A stretch of 64,000 bases of DNA from SB11 sp035906255 (GTDB lineage: Bacteria > Bacteroidota > Bacteroidia > UBA8524), in the NCBI GenBank assembly GCA_035906255.1, contig JAMIFM010000007.1:1-64000 (forward strand), written 5' to 3'. Made by a program: the position numbers and the translations under genes. Position 1 is the first letter of the stretch, and the number at the start of each line of letters is the position of its first letter. Positions 34,136 to 42,726 of this stretch are shown here, piece by piece. The notes under the pieces were generated by a model. The model searched no databases, was not told the origin of the DNA, and saw nothing but the letters and a program-made list of their open reading frames with translations.

Positions 34136-35188
34136 ATGCTAACCTTTATCACAAAAAAGCTGCTGTATGGCTTGCTGGTACTTATCGGCATTGTGCTAAT
34201 GGTGTTTGTTTTGTTTGCATGGTTTCCTGACCCCGCCGAAATAATGGCCGGCCAACGCGATGATGTTTTAACGAAGGATGCAATAAAAAAAGAATTTGGG
34301 CTTGATAAACCCAAAGGCACGCAACTACTTTTATACATTAACGATTTATCCCCCCTATCGTTTCATCAGGCTACCCAAGAAAACAGGGAAAAGTATAATT
34401 ACCTGCGTCTTTTTACAGCCGGCCAAACTGATGTGGTAGTAAAGCAACCCTACCTTCGTCGCTCTTATCAAAGTAAAAAAAAGGTAGCGCAATTATTGGC
34501 CGAATCGTTTGCAGGTACTGCCGTTTTAGCCACAGCCTCAATAGTATTCGCCGCCTTTTTGGGTATTCTATTGGGAATTATAGCCGCATTGCGCCAAAAT
34601 ACTTTTGCCGACAGGGCCATTTTGTTTACCAGCACCTTGGGTATATCCCTTCCTTCTTTTTTTGCAGCCATTATAATTGCATGGTTGTTCGGTTATTTGC
34701 TAAGCAACTATACAGGCCTTAACATGACGGGCAGCTGGGTGGATTACGACGGGAATTACCACCGTTATTATAGTTTCAGCAATTTAATACTTCCTACACT
34801 TGCATTAGGAATACGTCCGCTATCAATAATTATTCAGCTTACCCGAAGCAGCATGATTGAGGTGATGGGGCAAGACTACATACGGACGGCCTACGCAAAA
34901 GGATTAAACCACAGACAGGTAATTTGGCGACACGCATTAAAAAATGCCTTAAACCCTGTTATAACATCAATTTCGGGGTGGTTTGCATCACTGCTTGCAG
35001 GCTCGTTTTTTGTTGAATACATTTTTAACTGGCGCGGTGTGGGTAAGGTAACCGTTGAAGCACTTGAAAAATCAGACTATCCCGTAGTAATGGGAGCCAT
35101 ACTATTAATTGCAGTTGTTTTTATCGCCATGAATATTGTGGTTGATATTATGTATAAAGTTTTAGACCCAAGGGTAAACATACACTAA
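34136..35188 (+). CDS. Peptide/nickel-type ABC transporter permease (DppB/OppB family)
   Basis: A 350-residue inner-membrane permease with about six helices. It shows the N-terminal MLTFITKKLLYGLLVLIGIV helix and the EAA loop RTAYAKGLNHRQVIWRHALKNALNPVI (about 261-287), typical of DppB/OppB, and the closing LFIAMNIVVDIMYKVLDPR-like end. The periplasmic loop after helix 1 is long (about 35-120). The partner permease, ATPases and binding protein are not in the window, as often in this phylum where dppB and dppC are apart. Its stop abuts the aroK start with no spacer. Confidence 0.9.
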   Translation: MLTFITKKLLYGLLVLIGIVLMVFVLFAWFPDPAEIMAGQRDDVLTKDAIKKEFGLDKPKGTQLLLYINDLSPLSFHQATQENREKYNYLRLFTAGQTDVVVKQPYLRRSYQSKKKVAQLLAESFAGTAVLATASIVFAAFLGILLGIIAALRQNTFADRAILFTSTLGISLPSFFAAIIIAWLFGYLLSNYTGLNMTGSWVDYDGNYHRYYSFSNLILPTLALGIRPLSIIIQLTRSSMIEVMGQDYIRTAYAKGLNHRQVIWRHALKNALNPVITSISGWFASLLAGSFFVEYIFNWRGVGKVTVEALEKSDYPVVMGAILLIAVVFIAMNIVVDIMYKVLDPRVNIH

Positions 35189-35689
35189 ATGGTACTATTC
35201 TTAATCGGCTTTATGGGGGCAGGTAAAACCCCTTTGGGCCATCAATTGGCAAAAGAACTCGGTTATACATTTATTGATACCGACCAAGTATTTGAGTTAC
35301 GTTTTAAACAAACTATTGCTGAGTACTTTGCTGAGCACCGCGAAAGCAGTTTTAGGCGTGAAGAAAGGCACATACTTGAAAGTGTAGCAACGGTAGATAA
35401 TGTAGTAATTGCTACCGGCGGCGGCCTGCCGTGTTATAAAGATACTATGGAGTGGATGAATAAGCGCGGCATAACTGTTTACCTTAAACAAGAGCCTCAA
35501 GAGCTTTATACAAGGCTTAGTTTACAAACCCAACACCGACCTATATTAAAGCAGAAAAAGGGAAAGGTTTTAGAAAAGCACATAGCAAGCTTATTAGAGC
35601 AACGAAAAGTGTACTACGAACAGGCCAAATTTGTATTTCAAGGGCCCGTTATATCACCTAAAACCGTTATCAACACTATTATCTTTTAA
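35189..35689 (+). CDS. aroK: Shikimate kinase
   Basis: A 166-residue P-loop kinase of the chorismate pathway, phosphorylating shikimate at O3. Walker A GFMGAGKTPLG (about 7-17), the shikimate-binding DTD (about 31-33) and FRREERH, VIATGGGLP (Gly-rich loop) and the lid HRPIL are all present. The ATG follows the permease stop directly (TAAATG), so the two are likely one transcript. Confidence 0.95.
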   Translation: MVLFLIGFMGAGKTPLGHQLAKELGYTFIDTDQVFELRFKQTIAEYFAEHRESSFRREERHILESVATVDNVVIATGGGLPCYKDTMEWMNKRGITVYLKQEPQELYTRLSLQTQHRPILKQKKGKVLEKHIASLLEQRKVYYEQAKFVFQGPVISPKTVINTIIF

Positions 35690-35867
35690 TGTGAATAAGT
35701 GTCAAACCCGCATAAAACCTGTACATTTTAATATACTTTTTTAAAAAATCGAGTACTAACAAGCGTTTGCGCCGAATTTTTTTTTTGATTAGGTATTGCA
35801 TCTATCAAAATTTGTAGTAAGTTTGATTAACCTTTTGAAAATTAAGTAACCATTAACTATTCTACCT

Positions 35868-36140
35868 ATGAACAAATCAGATTTGATCAACTCAATCGCT
35901 AGCGACGCGAAAATTACTAAAGTTCAAGCCCAAGCTGCTTTGAATTCATTTTTGGATGCTTCTTCAGCAGCTTTGAAAAAAGGTGACAAAGTTATCCTTG
36001 TAGGCTTTGGTACTTTTTCAGTAGCTAAACGTGCTGCTCGTACCGGCCGTAACCCTCAAACCGGAAAAGAAATTAAAATTTCAGCTAAAAAAGTAGTGAA
36101 ATTTAAGCCCGGTTCTGAGCTTTCAGCTAAAGTGAAGTAA
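35868..36140 (+). CDS. HU family DNA-binding protein
   Basis: A 90-residue nucleoid protein of the HU type that bends DNA as a dimer. It opens MNKSDLINSIASDAKITKVQAQAALNSFL, with the dimer interface VILVGFGTFSVAKRAARTGRNPQTGKEI and the C-terminal KVVKFKPGSELSAKVK. Codon use looks more biased than that of neighbours, as expected of a highly expressed gene. It has its own 178-base upstream region and a strong terminator. Confidence 0.96.
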   Translation: MNKSDLINSIASDAKITKVQAQAALNSFLDASSAALKKGDKVILVGFGTFSVAKRAARTGRNPQTGKEIKISAKKVVKFKPGSELSAKVK

Positions 36141-36166
36141 TTCGCCGTTAGAGAGAGTTAAAAACT

Positions 36167-36204
36167 AAAAAAGTCCTGCGTACAAACTGTGCGCAGGACT
36201 TTTT
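36167..36204 (+). terminator. Strong terminator of the HU gene
   Basis: A 13-bp stem AAAAAGTCCTGCG/CGCAGGACTTTTT followed by T residues, 27 bases behind the HU stop. The T tract runs straight into the next promoter element. Confidence 0.9.
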
Positions 36205-36211
36205 ATTTTTG
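36204..36211 (+). promoter_or_regulatory. -7 promoter element embedded in the HU terminator tail
   Basis: TATTTTTG fits TAnnTTTG and ends 4 bases before the aminotransferase ATG at 36216. It is formed from the terminator's T tract, so termination and initiation signals share bases. Confidence 0.45.
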
Positions 36212-36215
36212 CACC

Positions 36216-37409
36216 ATGCATACCCTACGCCATTTATTTACTGAATACCTTGCCCCTACTTCTGATGCTCCTATGCTGTTAGACATTGAAAGGGCTGAGG
36301 GTATTTACTTATACAGTACTGACGGGAAACGTTACGCTGACCTTATATCAGGTATCGGGGTAAGTAATTGCGGGCACGGTAATACCCATATTATAAAAGC
36401 CATAACCACACAAACCGAAAAACACCTGCACCTGATGGTGTATGGCGAATATGTACAAAAGCCGCAGGTATTGCTGGCCGAACGTTTGTGCAGCTTTTTA
36501 CCTCAATCCCTCAACTCAGCATATTTTGTAAACTCGGGTTCTGAAGCTATTGAAGGGGCTATAAAACTGGCCAAGCGTACCACAGGCCGCCACCAAATTG
36601 TTGCTGCAAAAAATGCTTATCATGGCTCAACCCAAGGAGCATTAAGCCTGATGGATAATGAATATTACACGGCCGCTTACCGCCCTTTGTTACCCAACGT
36701 TAGCTTTATAGAATATAACAACATTCAATCGCTGGATGCTATTACCGATGCTACTGCTTGTGTTGTGCTTGAAACAATACAAGGCGAAGCGGGTTATATT
36801 GCCCCTCAACAAGATTTTCTTTTCCGGTTACGCCAAAAGTGCAATGAAACGGGCACATTGCTGATACTGGATGAAATACAATGCGGTATGGGGCGCACCG
36901 GAAAATGGTTTGCTTTTGAGCAGTATGGTATTGAGCCTGATATTTTGGTATTGGCCAAAGCACTTGGTGCCGGTATGCCGCTGGGGGCTTTTATAGCTAA
37001 CCGAACACTAATGGATAACCTTGCCCAAAACCCTGTGCTTGGGCATATTACAACGTTTGGCGGACACCCCGTGTGTTGTGCAGCAGCCTTAGCTGGTATT
37101 GATTTTTTAAACGATAGCGACTTAATCCCTCAAGTAGAGCAAAAAAGCAGATTGTTTAAACAGTTATTACAACACCCTGCTATTAAATCAATTAGCGGAA
37201 CGGGGCTAATGCTTGGATTAGATTTGGGTGATGAGACTTTTAACAAAGCTGTGATTTCACGCTGTATCAGCAAGGGGGTAATTACCGATTGGTTTTTACA
37301 TTGCGGGCACAAGATGCGTATTGCTCCGCCCTTAATTATCACTACTGAGCAGATTGAAGAGGTATGCAGGATAATTATTGAGGCTATAAACGAGGTATCA
37401 ACAACGTAA
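36216..37409 (+). CDS. Class III PLP aminotransferase (acetylornithine/aspartate aminotransferase family)
   Basis: A 397-residue fold type I enzyme. PLP contacts: SGSEAIEGAIKLAKR (about 108-122), GSTQGALS near 138, the Asp in ILDEIQCGMGRTGKW (about 218-232) and the Schiff-base Lys in LAKALGAGMPLGAF (about 246-259), then TTFGGHPV. It resembles argD/gabT-type transaminases but the substrate cannot be fixed. ATG 36216 (MHTLRHLFTEYL) is the usual start; an upstream codon at 36189 lies inside the terminator hairpin and is rejected. Confidence 0.92.
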   Translation: MHTLRHLFTEYLAPTSDAPMLLDIERAEGIYLYSTDGKRYADLISGIGVSNCGHGNTHIIKAITTQTEKHLHLMVYGEYVQKPQVLLAERLCSFLPQSLNSAYFVNSGSEAIEGAIKLAKRTTGRHQIVAAKNAYHGSTQGALSLMDNEYYTAAYRPLLPNVSFIEYNNIQSLDAITDATACVVLETIQGEAGYIAPQQDFLFRLRQKCNETGTLLILDEIQCGMGRTGKWFAFEQYGIEPDILVLAKALGAGMPLGAFIANRTLMDNLAQNPVLGHITTFGGHPVCCAAALAGIDFLNDSDLIPQVEQKSRLFKQLLQHPAIKSISGTGLMLGLDLGDETFNKAVISRCISKGVITDWFLHCGHKMRIAPPLIITTEQIEEVCRIIIEAINEVSTT

Positions 37410-37667
37410 TCAGTTATCTAACAGTTTATCCAAATTTATTGAATCTATATATTTTTCAAGAGTCTTTTCAGGAACTACCTCAATCCAACACACTTCATCC
37501 AGCAAATACCTTTTCCACGCCTCCACATAAAAACCGTCCATTTTATACAAAAACGCTTCCATACCCCTATATGTGCGGCGTTCAACAAAATGCCCCTCTT
37601 GTTCTAACGCTTTGTAGCGTTGCAAAAGGGACATCTTTTTAAATTCAGTTTCTGTAACAGAAGCCAA
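37410..37667 (-). CDS. Conserved-looking hypothetical protein
   Basis: An 85-residue soluble protein: FKKMSLLQRYKALEQEGHF, VERRTYRGMEAFLYKMDGFYVEAW, CWIEVVPEKTLEKYIDSI. The compact alpha-beta pattern with many aromatics is seen in small uncharacterised Bacteroidota proteins. No motif points to a function. Its start is two bases behind the stop of the upstream gene, so they form a two-gene operon, convergent with the aminotransferase. Confidence 0.65.
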   Translation of the reverse strand: MASVTETEFKKMSLLQRYKALEQEGHFVERRTYRGMEAFLYKMDGFYVEAWKRYLLDEVCWIEVVPEKTLEKYIDSINLDKLLDN

Positions 37668-37669
37668 TG

Positions 37670-38128
37670 TTATTTTTTGTTTTTGTTCTTAGGAGCAGGG
37701 CTTTTAGGTTTTGCTTCCACAATTCTGTCAACCTTATAATCTTTATCAAAACGACCAAAAGCAAAATCAATACGGTACTTCACTGTAACCCCCTCGTCAG
37801 TGGTATATTTACAGTAATAATGGTTCTCTTGCTCACTCACAGCATCGGGTGAAATTTCAAACGTAAATTTGCCTTTATATTGCTGTATAGTATTAGCTAC
37901 CTCCGTTAGTTTTGTTTTAGTAACTTTATCCTTTTTATGGAAATAGTATAGCGCACTATCTACATTCTTTTCCTCAAGCAGCATCATAATATTGCGGCAT
38001 ACATCCTCTTGACTTCGCATGATGATAATATCATCTTCAGTATAATTAGACCGCTGCGCGTTTGCCGTGCTCAACAACGCAGGGATACAAATAGAAAACG
38101 CTATAAATAATTTAATACGCTTATACAT
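37670..38128 (-). CDS. Hypothetical exported protein
   Basis: A 152-residue protein with a signal peptide MYKRIKLFIAFSICIPALLSTANAQ. The mature part has a helical region (DDIIIMRSQEDVCRNIMMLLEEKNVDSALYYF) and then strands (GKFTFEISPDAV, HYYCKYTTDEGVTVKYRIDFAF), an NTF2/DUF4864-like order. The tail is Lys/Pro-rich (PKSPAPKNKNKK). ATG 38128 is chosen for the signal peptide. Function unknown. Confidence 0.65.
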   Translation of the reverse strand: MYKRIKLFIAFSICIPALLSTANAQRSNYTEDDIIIMRSQEDVCRNIMMLLEEKNVDSALYYFHKKDKVTKTKLTEVANTIQQYKGKFTFEISPDAVSEQENHYYCKYTTDEGVTVKYRIDFAFGRFDKDYKVDRIVEAKPKSPAPKNKNKK

Positions 38129-38273
38129 AATCAGTTTTATTTTAAAATATGGCAACAACGAATTTATGAAAAATTACCAATAGCTAAAAGAAACACATTC
38201 GTCGAAAGGATTTTATTGTTAATTTAATATTATGCTATATTTGGAAACTTAACTACTTAACTACAATAATCCC

Positions 38274-38744
38274 ATGGGCGATATACAAAAACGCTTCGAT
38301 GGGCTGCTTTCGTTATTACTTTCTTTTTCAGCTACTAATAAATTGGCAGAGCTTTGCTATGCCGATACTGAAAATGAAATTGCCTTTACGGCACCTACAC
38401 CTAATGCAGCTTATCCTACGGTGAAAACCGTCATAGAAATTTTTAACCTTAACGTATTAAAAGGTAACGGAGGTGATTATAGTTCGCTGATTGACGCACT
38501 AAAAAAAACACCCCATACCCAAGTATCGCTTTGGCACATTGATAGCGAACATGGGAGCTATAGCATTGCAACTTCAATTGACGGAAAAGAATTCATCGGT
38601 ATCTCAAAGTCTCCTAAAACTTTAACCGACATACGCAAAGAGTACTTTATGCAAAAGGAAGTGCTCGAAAAAATAGGCGAGAAGCCTTTATACGATTATG
38701 AGGCTAATGAGATTACCTTCATTAATCGTAAATATATACAATAA
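38274..38744 (+). CDS. Hypothetical protein
   Basis: A 156-residue soluble protein. It starts MGDIQKRFDGLLSLLLSFSATN; the middle has LWHIDSEHGSYSIATSIDGKEFIGISKSP, and the end EKPLYDYEANEITFINRKY. It looks like a globular alpha-beta domain without signal or membrane segments, and I recognise no family. It is divergent from the 37670 gene. Codon use resembles neighbours, so I take it as real. Confidence 0.55.
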   Translation: MGDIQKRFDGLLSLLLSFSATNKLAELCYADTENEIAFTAPTPNAAYPTVKTVIEIFNLNVLKGNGGDYSSLIDALKKTPHTQVSLWHIDSEHGSYSIATSIDGKEFIGISKSPKTLTDIRKEYFMQKEVLEKIGEKPLYDYEANEITFINRKYIQ

Positions 38745-39047
38745 GCCTACGCCCCTTAACGTGTGTGCAATTGCAGGGCTACACTCCATACCATCAGAGT
38801 TTTAATACTTTACAAAAAAAGTGATTATATAACTCCATGAATTATGAACACGTATGCAAGGTACAATGAAACCACCCATACGGTAAAGGGTGATAAAACC
38901 CGTTCTTTGCTTTTTTAAAGTCTATTTTTTTATACACTCTGATTTGCCGAAATAACCTAACCGCCAATAACTAACTGTTACCCAGCATAGAGAGTATAAA
39001 TAAGGTAAAAATATATAATAGTGTAAGCGGGATTGTTTTATAAAAAG
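38745..39047. other. Gene-free stretch
   Basis: A 303-base AT-rich gap between convergent genes. I see short inverted pieces (CCCATACGGTAAAGGGT, 38875 on) and T runs near 38911 and 38924, but no ORF, promoter set or known RNA fold that I can support. Confidence 0.4.
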
Positions 39048-39512
39048 TTACCCCCTATCGGTAAGAGGTAACTCCATTTTAATGTCCGACCTTTCATACA
39101 AACCCTTTTCTAAAGGAACTTCAACAAAACCGTATTTACGATAGATTGATAATGCAGGTGCCAGTATTGTATTTGAGTACAAGATTATACGAGTAGCCCC
39201 CATTTGTTTTGCCGTTGATAAAGCACTTTCAAACAACAGTTTACCGGCTCCCAACCCTTGAAACTTCTCATCAACCCCCATTTTGGTAAGCTCAATTACA
39301 CCATCGCTTTGCCATTTCATAGCAATGGTGCCTATGATTTGCTCTTCATGCTTGGCAAATAAAATTTTTCCGCCGTGATTAAGTATTGCCTCTTGCGGAT
39401 TGGCAAGCACATACTCATCAATCGGTTCCACATAAAAATATTTCTCAAGCCATGCTTTATTCAGCCGTTCAAAATGCACCGCATATTGCGGCTCATAAGA
39501 AACTATTTCCAT
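39048..39512 (-). CDS. GNAT family N-acetyltransferase
   Basis: A 154-residue single GNAT domain: MEIVSYEPQYAVHFERLNKAWLEKYF, IIGTIAMKWQSDGVIELTKMGVDEKFQGLGAGKLLFE (strand 4 and the acetyl-CoA loop, about 60-95), then GATRIILYSNTILAPALSIYRKYGFVEVP (about 105-135). The pattern is close to the ArsN2/MarR-associated acetyltransferase group. Substrate unknown. It lies 16 bases behind the DUF5683 gene on the same strand. Confidence 0.88.
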   Translation of the reverse strand: MEIVSYEPQYAVHFERLNKAWLEKYFYVEPIDEYVLANPQEAILNHGGKILFAKHEEQIIGTIAMKWQSDGVIELTKMGVDEKFQGLGAGKLLFESALSTAKQMGATRIILYSNTILAPALSIYRKYGFVEVPLEKGLYERSDIKMELPLTDRG

Positions 39513-39528
39513 TGTGTAAAAATTTAGA

Positions 39529-40140
39529 TTAAAACCCTAAACTCAGCTTCACACCCCCGCTAAAAGGGGTATTGGGCTGTTGGTAAGCCATATTAAAAGT
39601 GGGTTCCCAACGCAAAGTAGCCACATCGCTTACATTAAACTCAAATAAATGGGCATCAACATTGGCATCAATAATATTAAGAGCATACCAACCAACAGTA
39701 AGAATTATTGATAAATCGCGCCACTTGCGGTATATATCCCGCTCATTGGCCAATAAAGCAGGGTCGGCATTGGGAAATTCTGACACTGTTGAAGCCAGTG
39801 TATCAACACTATAGTTATATGCTTTTCGAAACCGTTTATACTCGCGGTTGTTTTGGTTGATAAAGTAGCCAAACACCGCAAAACCTGTCCACACAACGGG
39901 AGCTTTCCAGTATTTTTTATTGTATATCTGTCCGGCACCGGGCAAAAGTGCAGAATACAGCATGGCCTTTTTAGGCGAATGCACAGGGACACTATCCAAC
40001 TCAACCACACTTTTTTTAGCGGCCGGCGGTAAACTGTTAATCACAATGGCTGTATCAATTGTAGCCACCGTATCAGTTTGGGCAAACAACGCAGCACTTG
40101 CTATAACAGCCAATAATACAGTGAATATGTACCTAATCAC
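39529..40140 (-). CDS. DUF5683 domain membrane protein
   Basis: A 203-residue protein with a signal peptide ending SAALFAQ (about 21). It has the DUF5683 core: SPKKAMLYSALLPGAGQIYNKKYWKAPVVW (about 54-83), helix FAVFGYFINQNNREYKRFRKAYN, RDLSIILTVGWYALNIIDANVDAHLFEFNVS. These motifs are shared with TM2-like proteins of Bacteroidota often near cell-division or ParB genes; the role is unknown. Confidence 0.85.
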   Translation of the reverse strand: MIRYIFTVLLAVIASAALFAQTDTVATIDTAIVINSLPPAAKKSVVELDSVPVHSPKKAMLYSALLPGAGQIYNKKYWKAPVVWTGFAVFGYFINQNNREYKRFRKAYNYSVDTLASTVSEFPNADPALLANERDIYRKWRDLSIILTVGWYALNIIDANVDAHLFEFNVSDVATLRWEPTFNMAYQQPNTPFSGGVKLSLGF

Positions 40141-40258
40141 AGGGCAAATTTAATTGTTTTTGCTGCAACACCGCCAAAAATCAGGCCACGCACTGCGTTT
40201 AGATTAAAAAATACTTTACACAACAGAATATGTATGTTTTACGTCATTATAATTGCGT

Positions 40259-42340
40259 ATGAAATATAACAGCCTGTGTGCCATAATTTTTATGTGCTGG
40301 AGTTGCCTTGCGGGTACCCAAGCATGGGCACAACGGCAGCATGATAACTGGTATTTCGGCACTAACGTAGCTTTTAATTTTAATACAGGTACTTCGCCCG
40401 TTGAAGTAGCAAATGCCTCACAAATCACAGGCAGTGTTAGTACAACCATATCAGATGCCACCACAGGGCAATTGCTTTTTTATACTGACGGAGTAACTGT
40501 TTGGAACCGTACTAATGCTATTATGGATAACGGTGCAGGTTTACTTTCAACGCCAAATTGCGGCCACGTTACCTCATGCCCCAACCCTGTAAAAACAGGC
40601 CAGCACTATATATTTATGTACAACAACGGTCAATTGCGGTATGCATTGATTGATATGACGGCGAACAGTGGTTTAGGTAAAGTAATTTCTACCGATAATT
40701 TATTGGCACCAACTGTTGCAAACAAATTTGCGATAGCAAGGCACGCAACTACTGATAGTTATTGGCTGATAACATTTAGGGGCAGCAACGGTAACGATAC
40801 GTTTGAGTGCTACCCCATAACCAATGCGGGCATACAAGCCCCCATACGCTCGGTAATGGGTTTTCATAACGGCATCACAACGTTGGGAGATTTGGTTACC
40901 GACCGAACAGGCGATAAGATTTTTATCGCTTTTAACTCACCCACTGCCGCTGCAATTAACCAATACGGTTTTAGTAAAACCTGCGGAACGGTTAGTACCC
41001 CCAGAAACCTGCCAATTGGTGCAGGGTGGACTCATGCTAAGAGTTTGGCCTTCTCCCCATCTAATCAGCAGTTATATGCCATTTTCGGGCAAACCCAAGG
41101 ACGTGTAGTACAATACAGCGGTGCTGATTTTCAATCAAGTCAGGAAATTACAAACAGTACACAACCCTACAACGATATTAAAACAGGCTCCGACGGTAAA
41201 ATATACATTACCAAAAATATTGGCGGTAACCCCGGCGGACGTATTGATGTGATTGACAAACCCGATTTGTTTTCACTGGCGGCGGCATACATGACGGATA
41301 ATATGTCCCTTAGCGGAGGAAAAACCGCTACTTGTTTCCCTATATTGATGTATGATATATCTATACCGGGAAACCCCGTAATTACTACAAAAGTTGACGT
41401 TAAAAATACCTGTTATAAAGATACAACGGTGTTTACTCCGTCAAATATGCCTTTTTTAGACTCGTTGCTGTGGGATTTTAATGACCCTTCCAGCACAAAT
41501 AAAACATCTACCAACGATATACCCTCCCACATATTCACCGATACAGGTATCTATAATATTTCCTTAAGCTGGTTTTTATGCGGACTTAAGTACAGTATTT
41601 TTAAAGAAGTATCTATTATTAAACCGCCAAAAGTAAACTTAGGCTCTGATACTACCCTTTGCTTTGAAAATACGATTACGCTGCAAGGCCCCAAAGGCAG
41701 TTTTGATTACACATGGAATAACGGAAGCAAAGACACAACTTTGACTGTTGATACATCGGGAATATACTCGCTTACCATCAGCATTGGCCCCAAATGTGCT
41801 GAAAGTGATACGATAGCCATCAGTTACTACCCAAAATTGGAGGTTGATTTTTTTGACAGTACTTATTTTTTGTGTGAAGAAGATGGTGAAACAATACCCC
41901 TCACGGCAGGCAGCGGGTATGCTACATATTTATGGGAACCGGGATTAACCACTGCACAAACCCATACGGCTACAAAAACGGGATGGTACAAAGTAGCAGT
42001 AACTAACAATAAGGGATGCAAAGCACAAGATTCTGTGCAGGTTTTTACCCTGTGTGATAACTGGTTGTTGATGCCCGAAGCCTTTAGCCCTAATAACGAT
42101 TTATTGAACGATACCTTTGCCCCTGTTTATACTGAGGTGTTTAATTTTGGAATAGAAATATACAACCGCTGGGGGGAAAAAGTATTTGAAAGCAACGACC
42201 CGAAAAAAGGTTGGGATGGCACTTATAAAAATGCTTTTTTACCTACTGACAGCTATTTGTGGAAACTACGTTACCAAGGGTATTTTGATAAAGTGCTGCG
42301 TACCTATACAAAAACGGGTGTAGTGAAACTTATCCGCTAA
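40259..42340 (+). CDS. Large secreted protein with gliding-motility (T9SS type B) C-terminal domain
   Basis: A 693-residue exported protein. A signal peptide ends QAWAQ (about 25). The N-terminal half is a beta-propeller-like region starting RQHDNWYFGTNVAFNF, the usual opening of this family. A PKD-like domain follows (about 380-460, LWDFNDPSS ... HIFTDTGIYNI), then immunoglobulin-like repeats with paired Cys (about 465-590). The type B sorting domain is about 600-693 (MPEAFSPNNDLLNDTF, IEIYNRWGEKVFES, GWDGTYKN, YLWKLRYQG). It should leave through T9SS and stay on the surface; PorP/SprF proteins help such substrates. ATG 40259; the TTG at 40253 is rejected. Confidence 0.88.
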   Translation: MKYNSLCAIIFMCWSCLAGTQAWAQRQHDNWYFGTNVAFNFNTGTSPVEVANASQITGSVSTTISDATTGQLLFYTDGVTVWNRTNAIMDNGAGLLSTPNCGHVTSCPNPVKTGQHYIFMYNNGQLRYALIDMTANSGLGKVISTDNLLAPTVANKFAIARHATTDSYWLITFRGSNGNDTFECYPITNAGIQAPIRSVMGFHNGITTLGDLVTDRTGDKIFIAFNSPTAAAINQYGFSKTCGTVSTPRNLPIGAGWTHAKSLAFSPSNQQLYAIFGQTQGRVVQYSGADFQSSQEITNSTQPYNDIKTGSDGKIYITKNIGGNPGGRIDVIDKPDLFSLAAAYMTDNMSLSGGKTATCFPILMYDISIPGNPVITTKVDVKNTCYKDTTVFTPSNMPFLDSLLWDFNDPSSTNKTSTNDIPSHIFTDTGIYNISLSWFLCGLKYSIFKEVSIIKPPKVNLGSDTTLCFENTITLQGPKGSFDYTWNNGSKDTTLTVDTSGIYSLTISIGPKCAESDTIAISYYPKLEVDFFDSTYFLCEEDGETIPLTAGSGYATYLWEPGLTTAQTHTATKTGWYKVAVTNNKGCKAQDSVQVFTLCDNWLLMPEAFSPNNDLLNDTFAPVYTEVFNFGIEIYNRWGEKVFESNDPKKGWDGTYKNAFLPTDSYLWKLRYQGYFDKVLRTYTKTGVVKLIR

Positions 42341-42367
42341 AAACCCCTTCAAAAAAACTTTGTTCAC

Positions 42368-42375
42368 TACCTTTG
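42368..42375 (+). promoter_or_regulatory. -7 promoter element before the 42382 gene
   Basis: TACCTTTG matches TAnnTTTG and ends 6 bases before the ATG at 42382, implying an almost leaderless transcript. Confidence 0.4.
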
Positions 42376-42381
42376 CAGCCC

Positions 42382-42726
42382 ATGAAAAAAACTGCAATAG
42401 ATTTCGGCATCGCCAAAAAATACATATACATATCATTAGCATTGTTTGCCTTTAATATGTTTACTGCGGTGCATACATACGTGCAACAACCCCAACATAG
42501 CACAGCCTACCAAATGGGCTATATCTTGTTTCCGTTTTGGGGTGCAGCCTTAGCAGGTTCATTATTGGGTTTTATTGTGTTGATGTTTCCTACAAAAACA
42601 GAGTACAGACCCGAAATAAAATACACACGCTCAAAAATTGTTGGCATTTTGATTGCCAACGCCGTGTTTGTGTTTTTATACATCTATAAACTACTTTCAT
42701 TCTATTATTCTGCACCCAATGCTTAA
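42382..42726 (+). CDS. Small hypothetical membrane protein
   Basis: A 114-residue protein with three hydrophobic helices: YIYISLALFAFNMFTAV (about 16-32), MGYILFPFWGAALAGSLLGFIVLMF (about 45-69) and IVGILIANAVFVFLYIYKLL (about 85-104). No family recognised. Its stop region overlaps the CoA transferase start by 8 bases, so the two are translationally linked. Confidence 0.6.
   Translation: MKKTAIDFGIAKKYIYISLALFAFNMFTAVHTYVQQPQHSTAYQMGYILFPFWGAALAGSLLGFIVLMFPTKTEYRPEIKYTRSKIVGILIANAVFVFLYIYKLLSFYYSAPNA

Noticed and set aside
38745..39047. Structured RNA in the gap
   Set aside because: Short complementary pieces exist, but no known fold or consistent terminator could be drawn.
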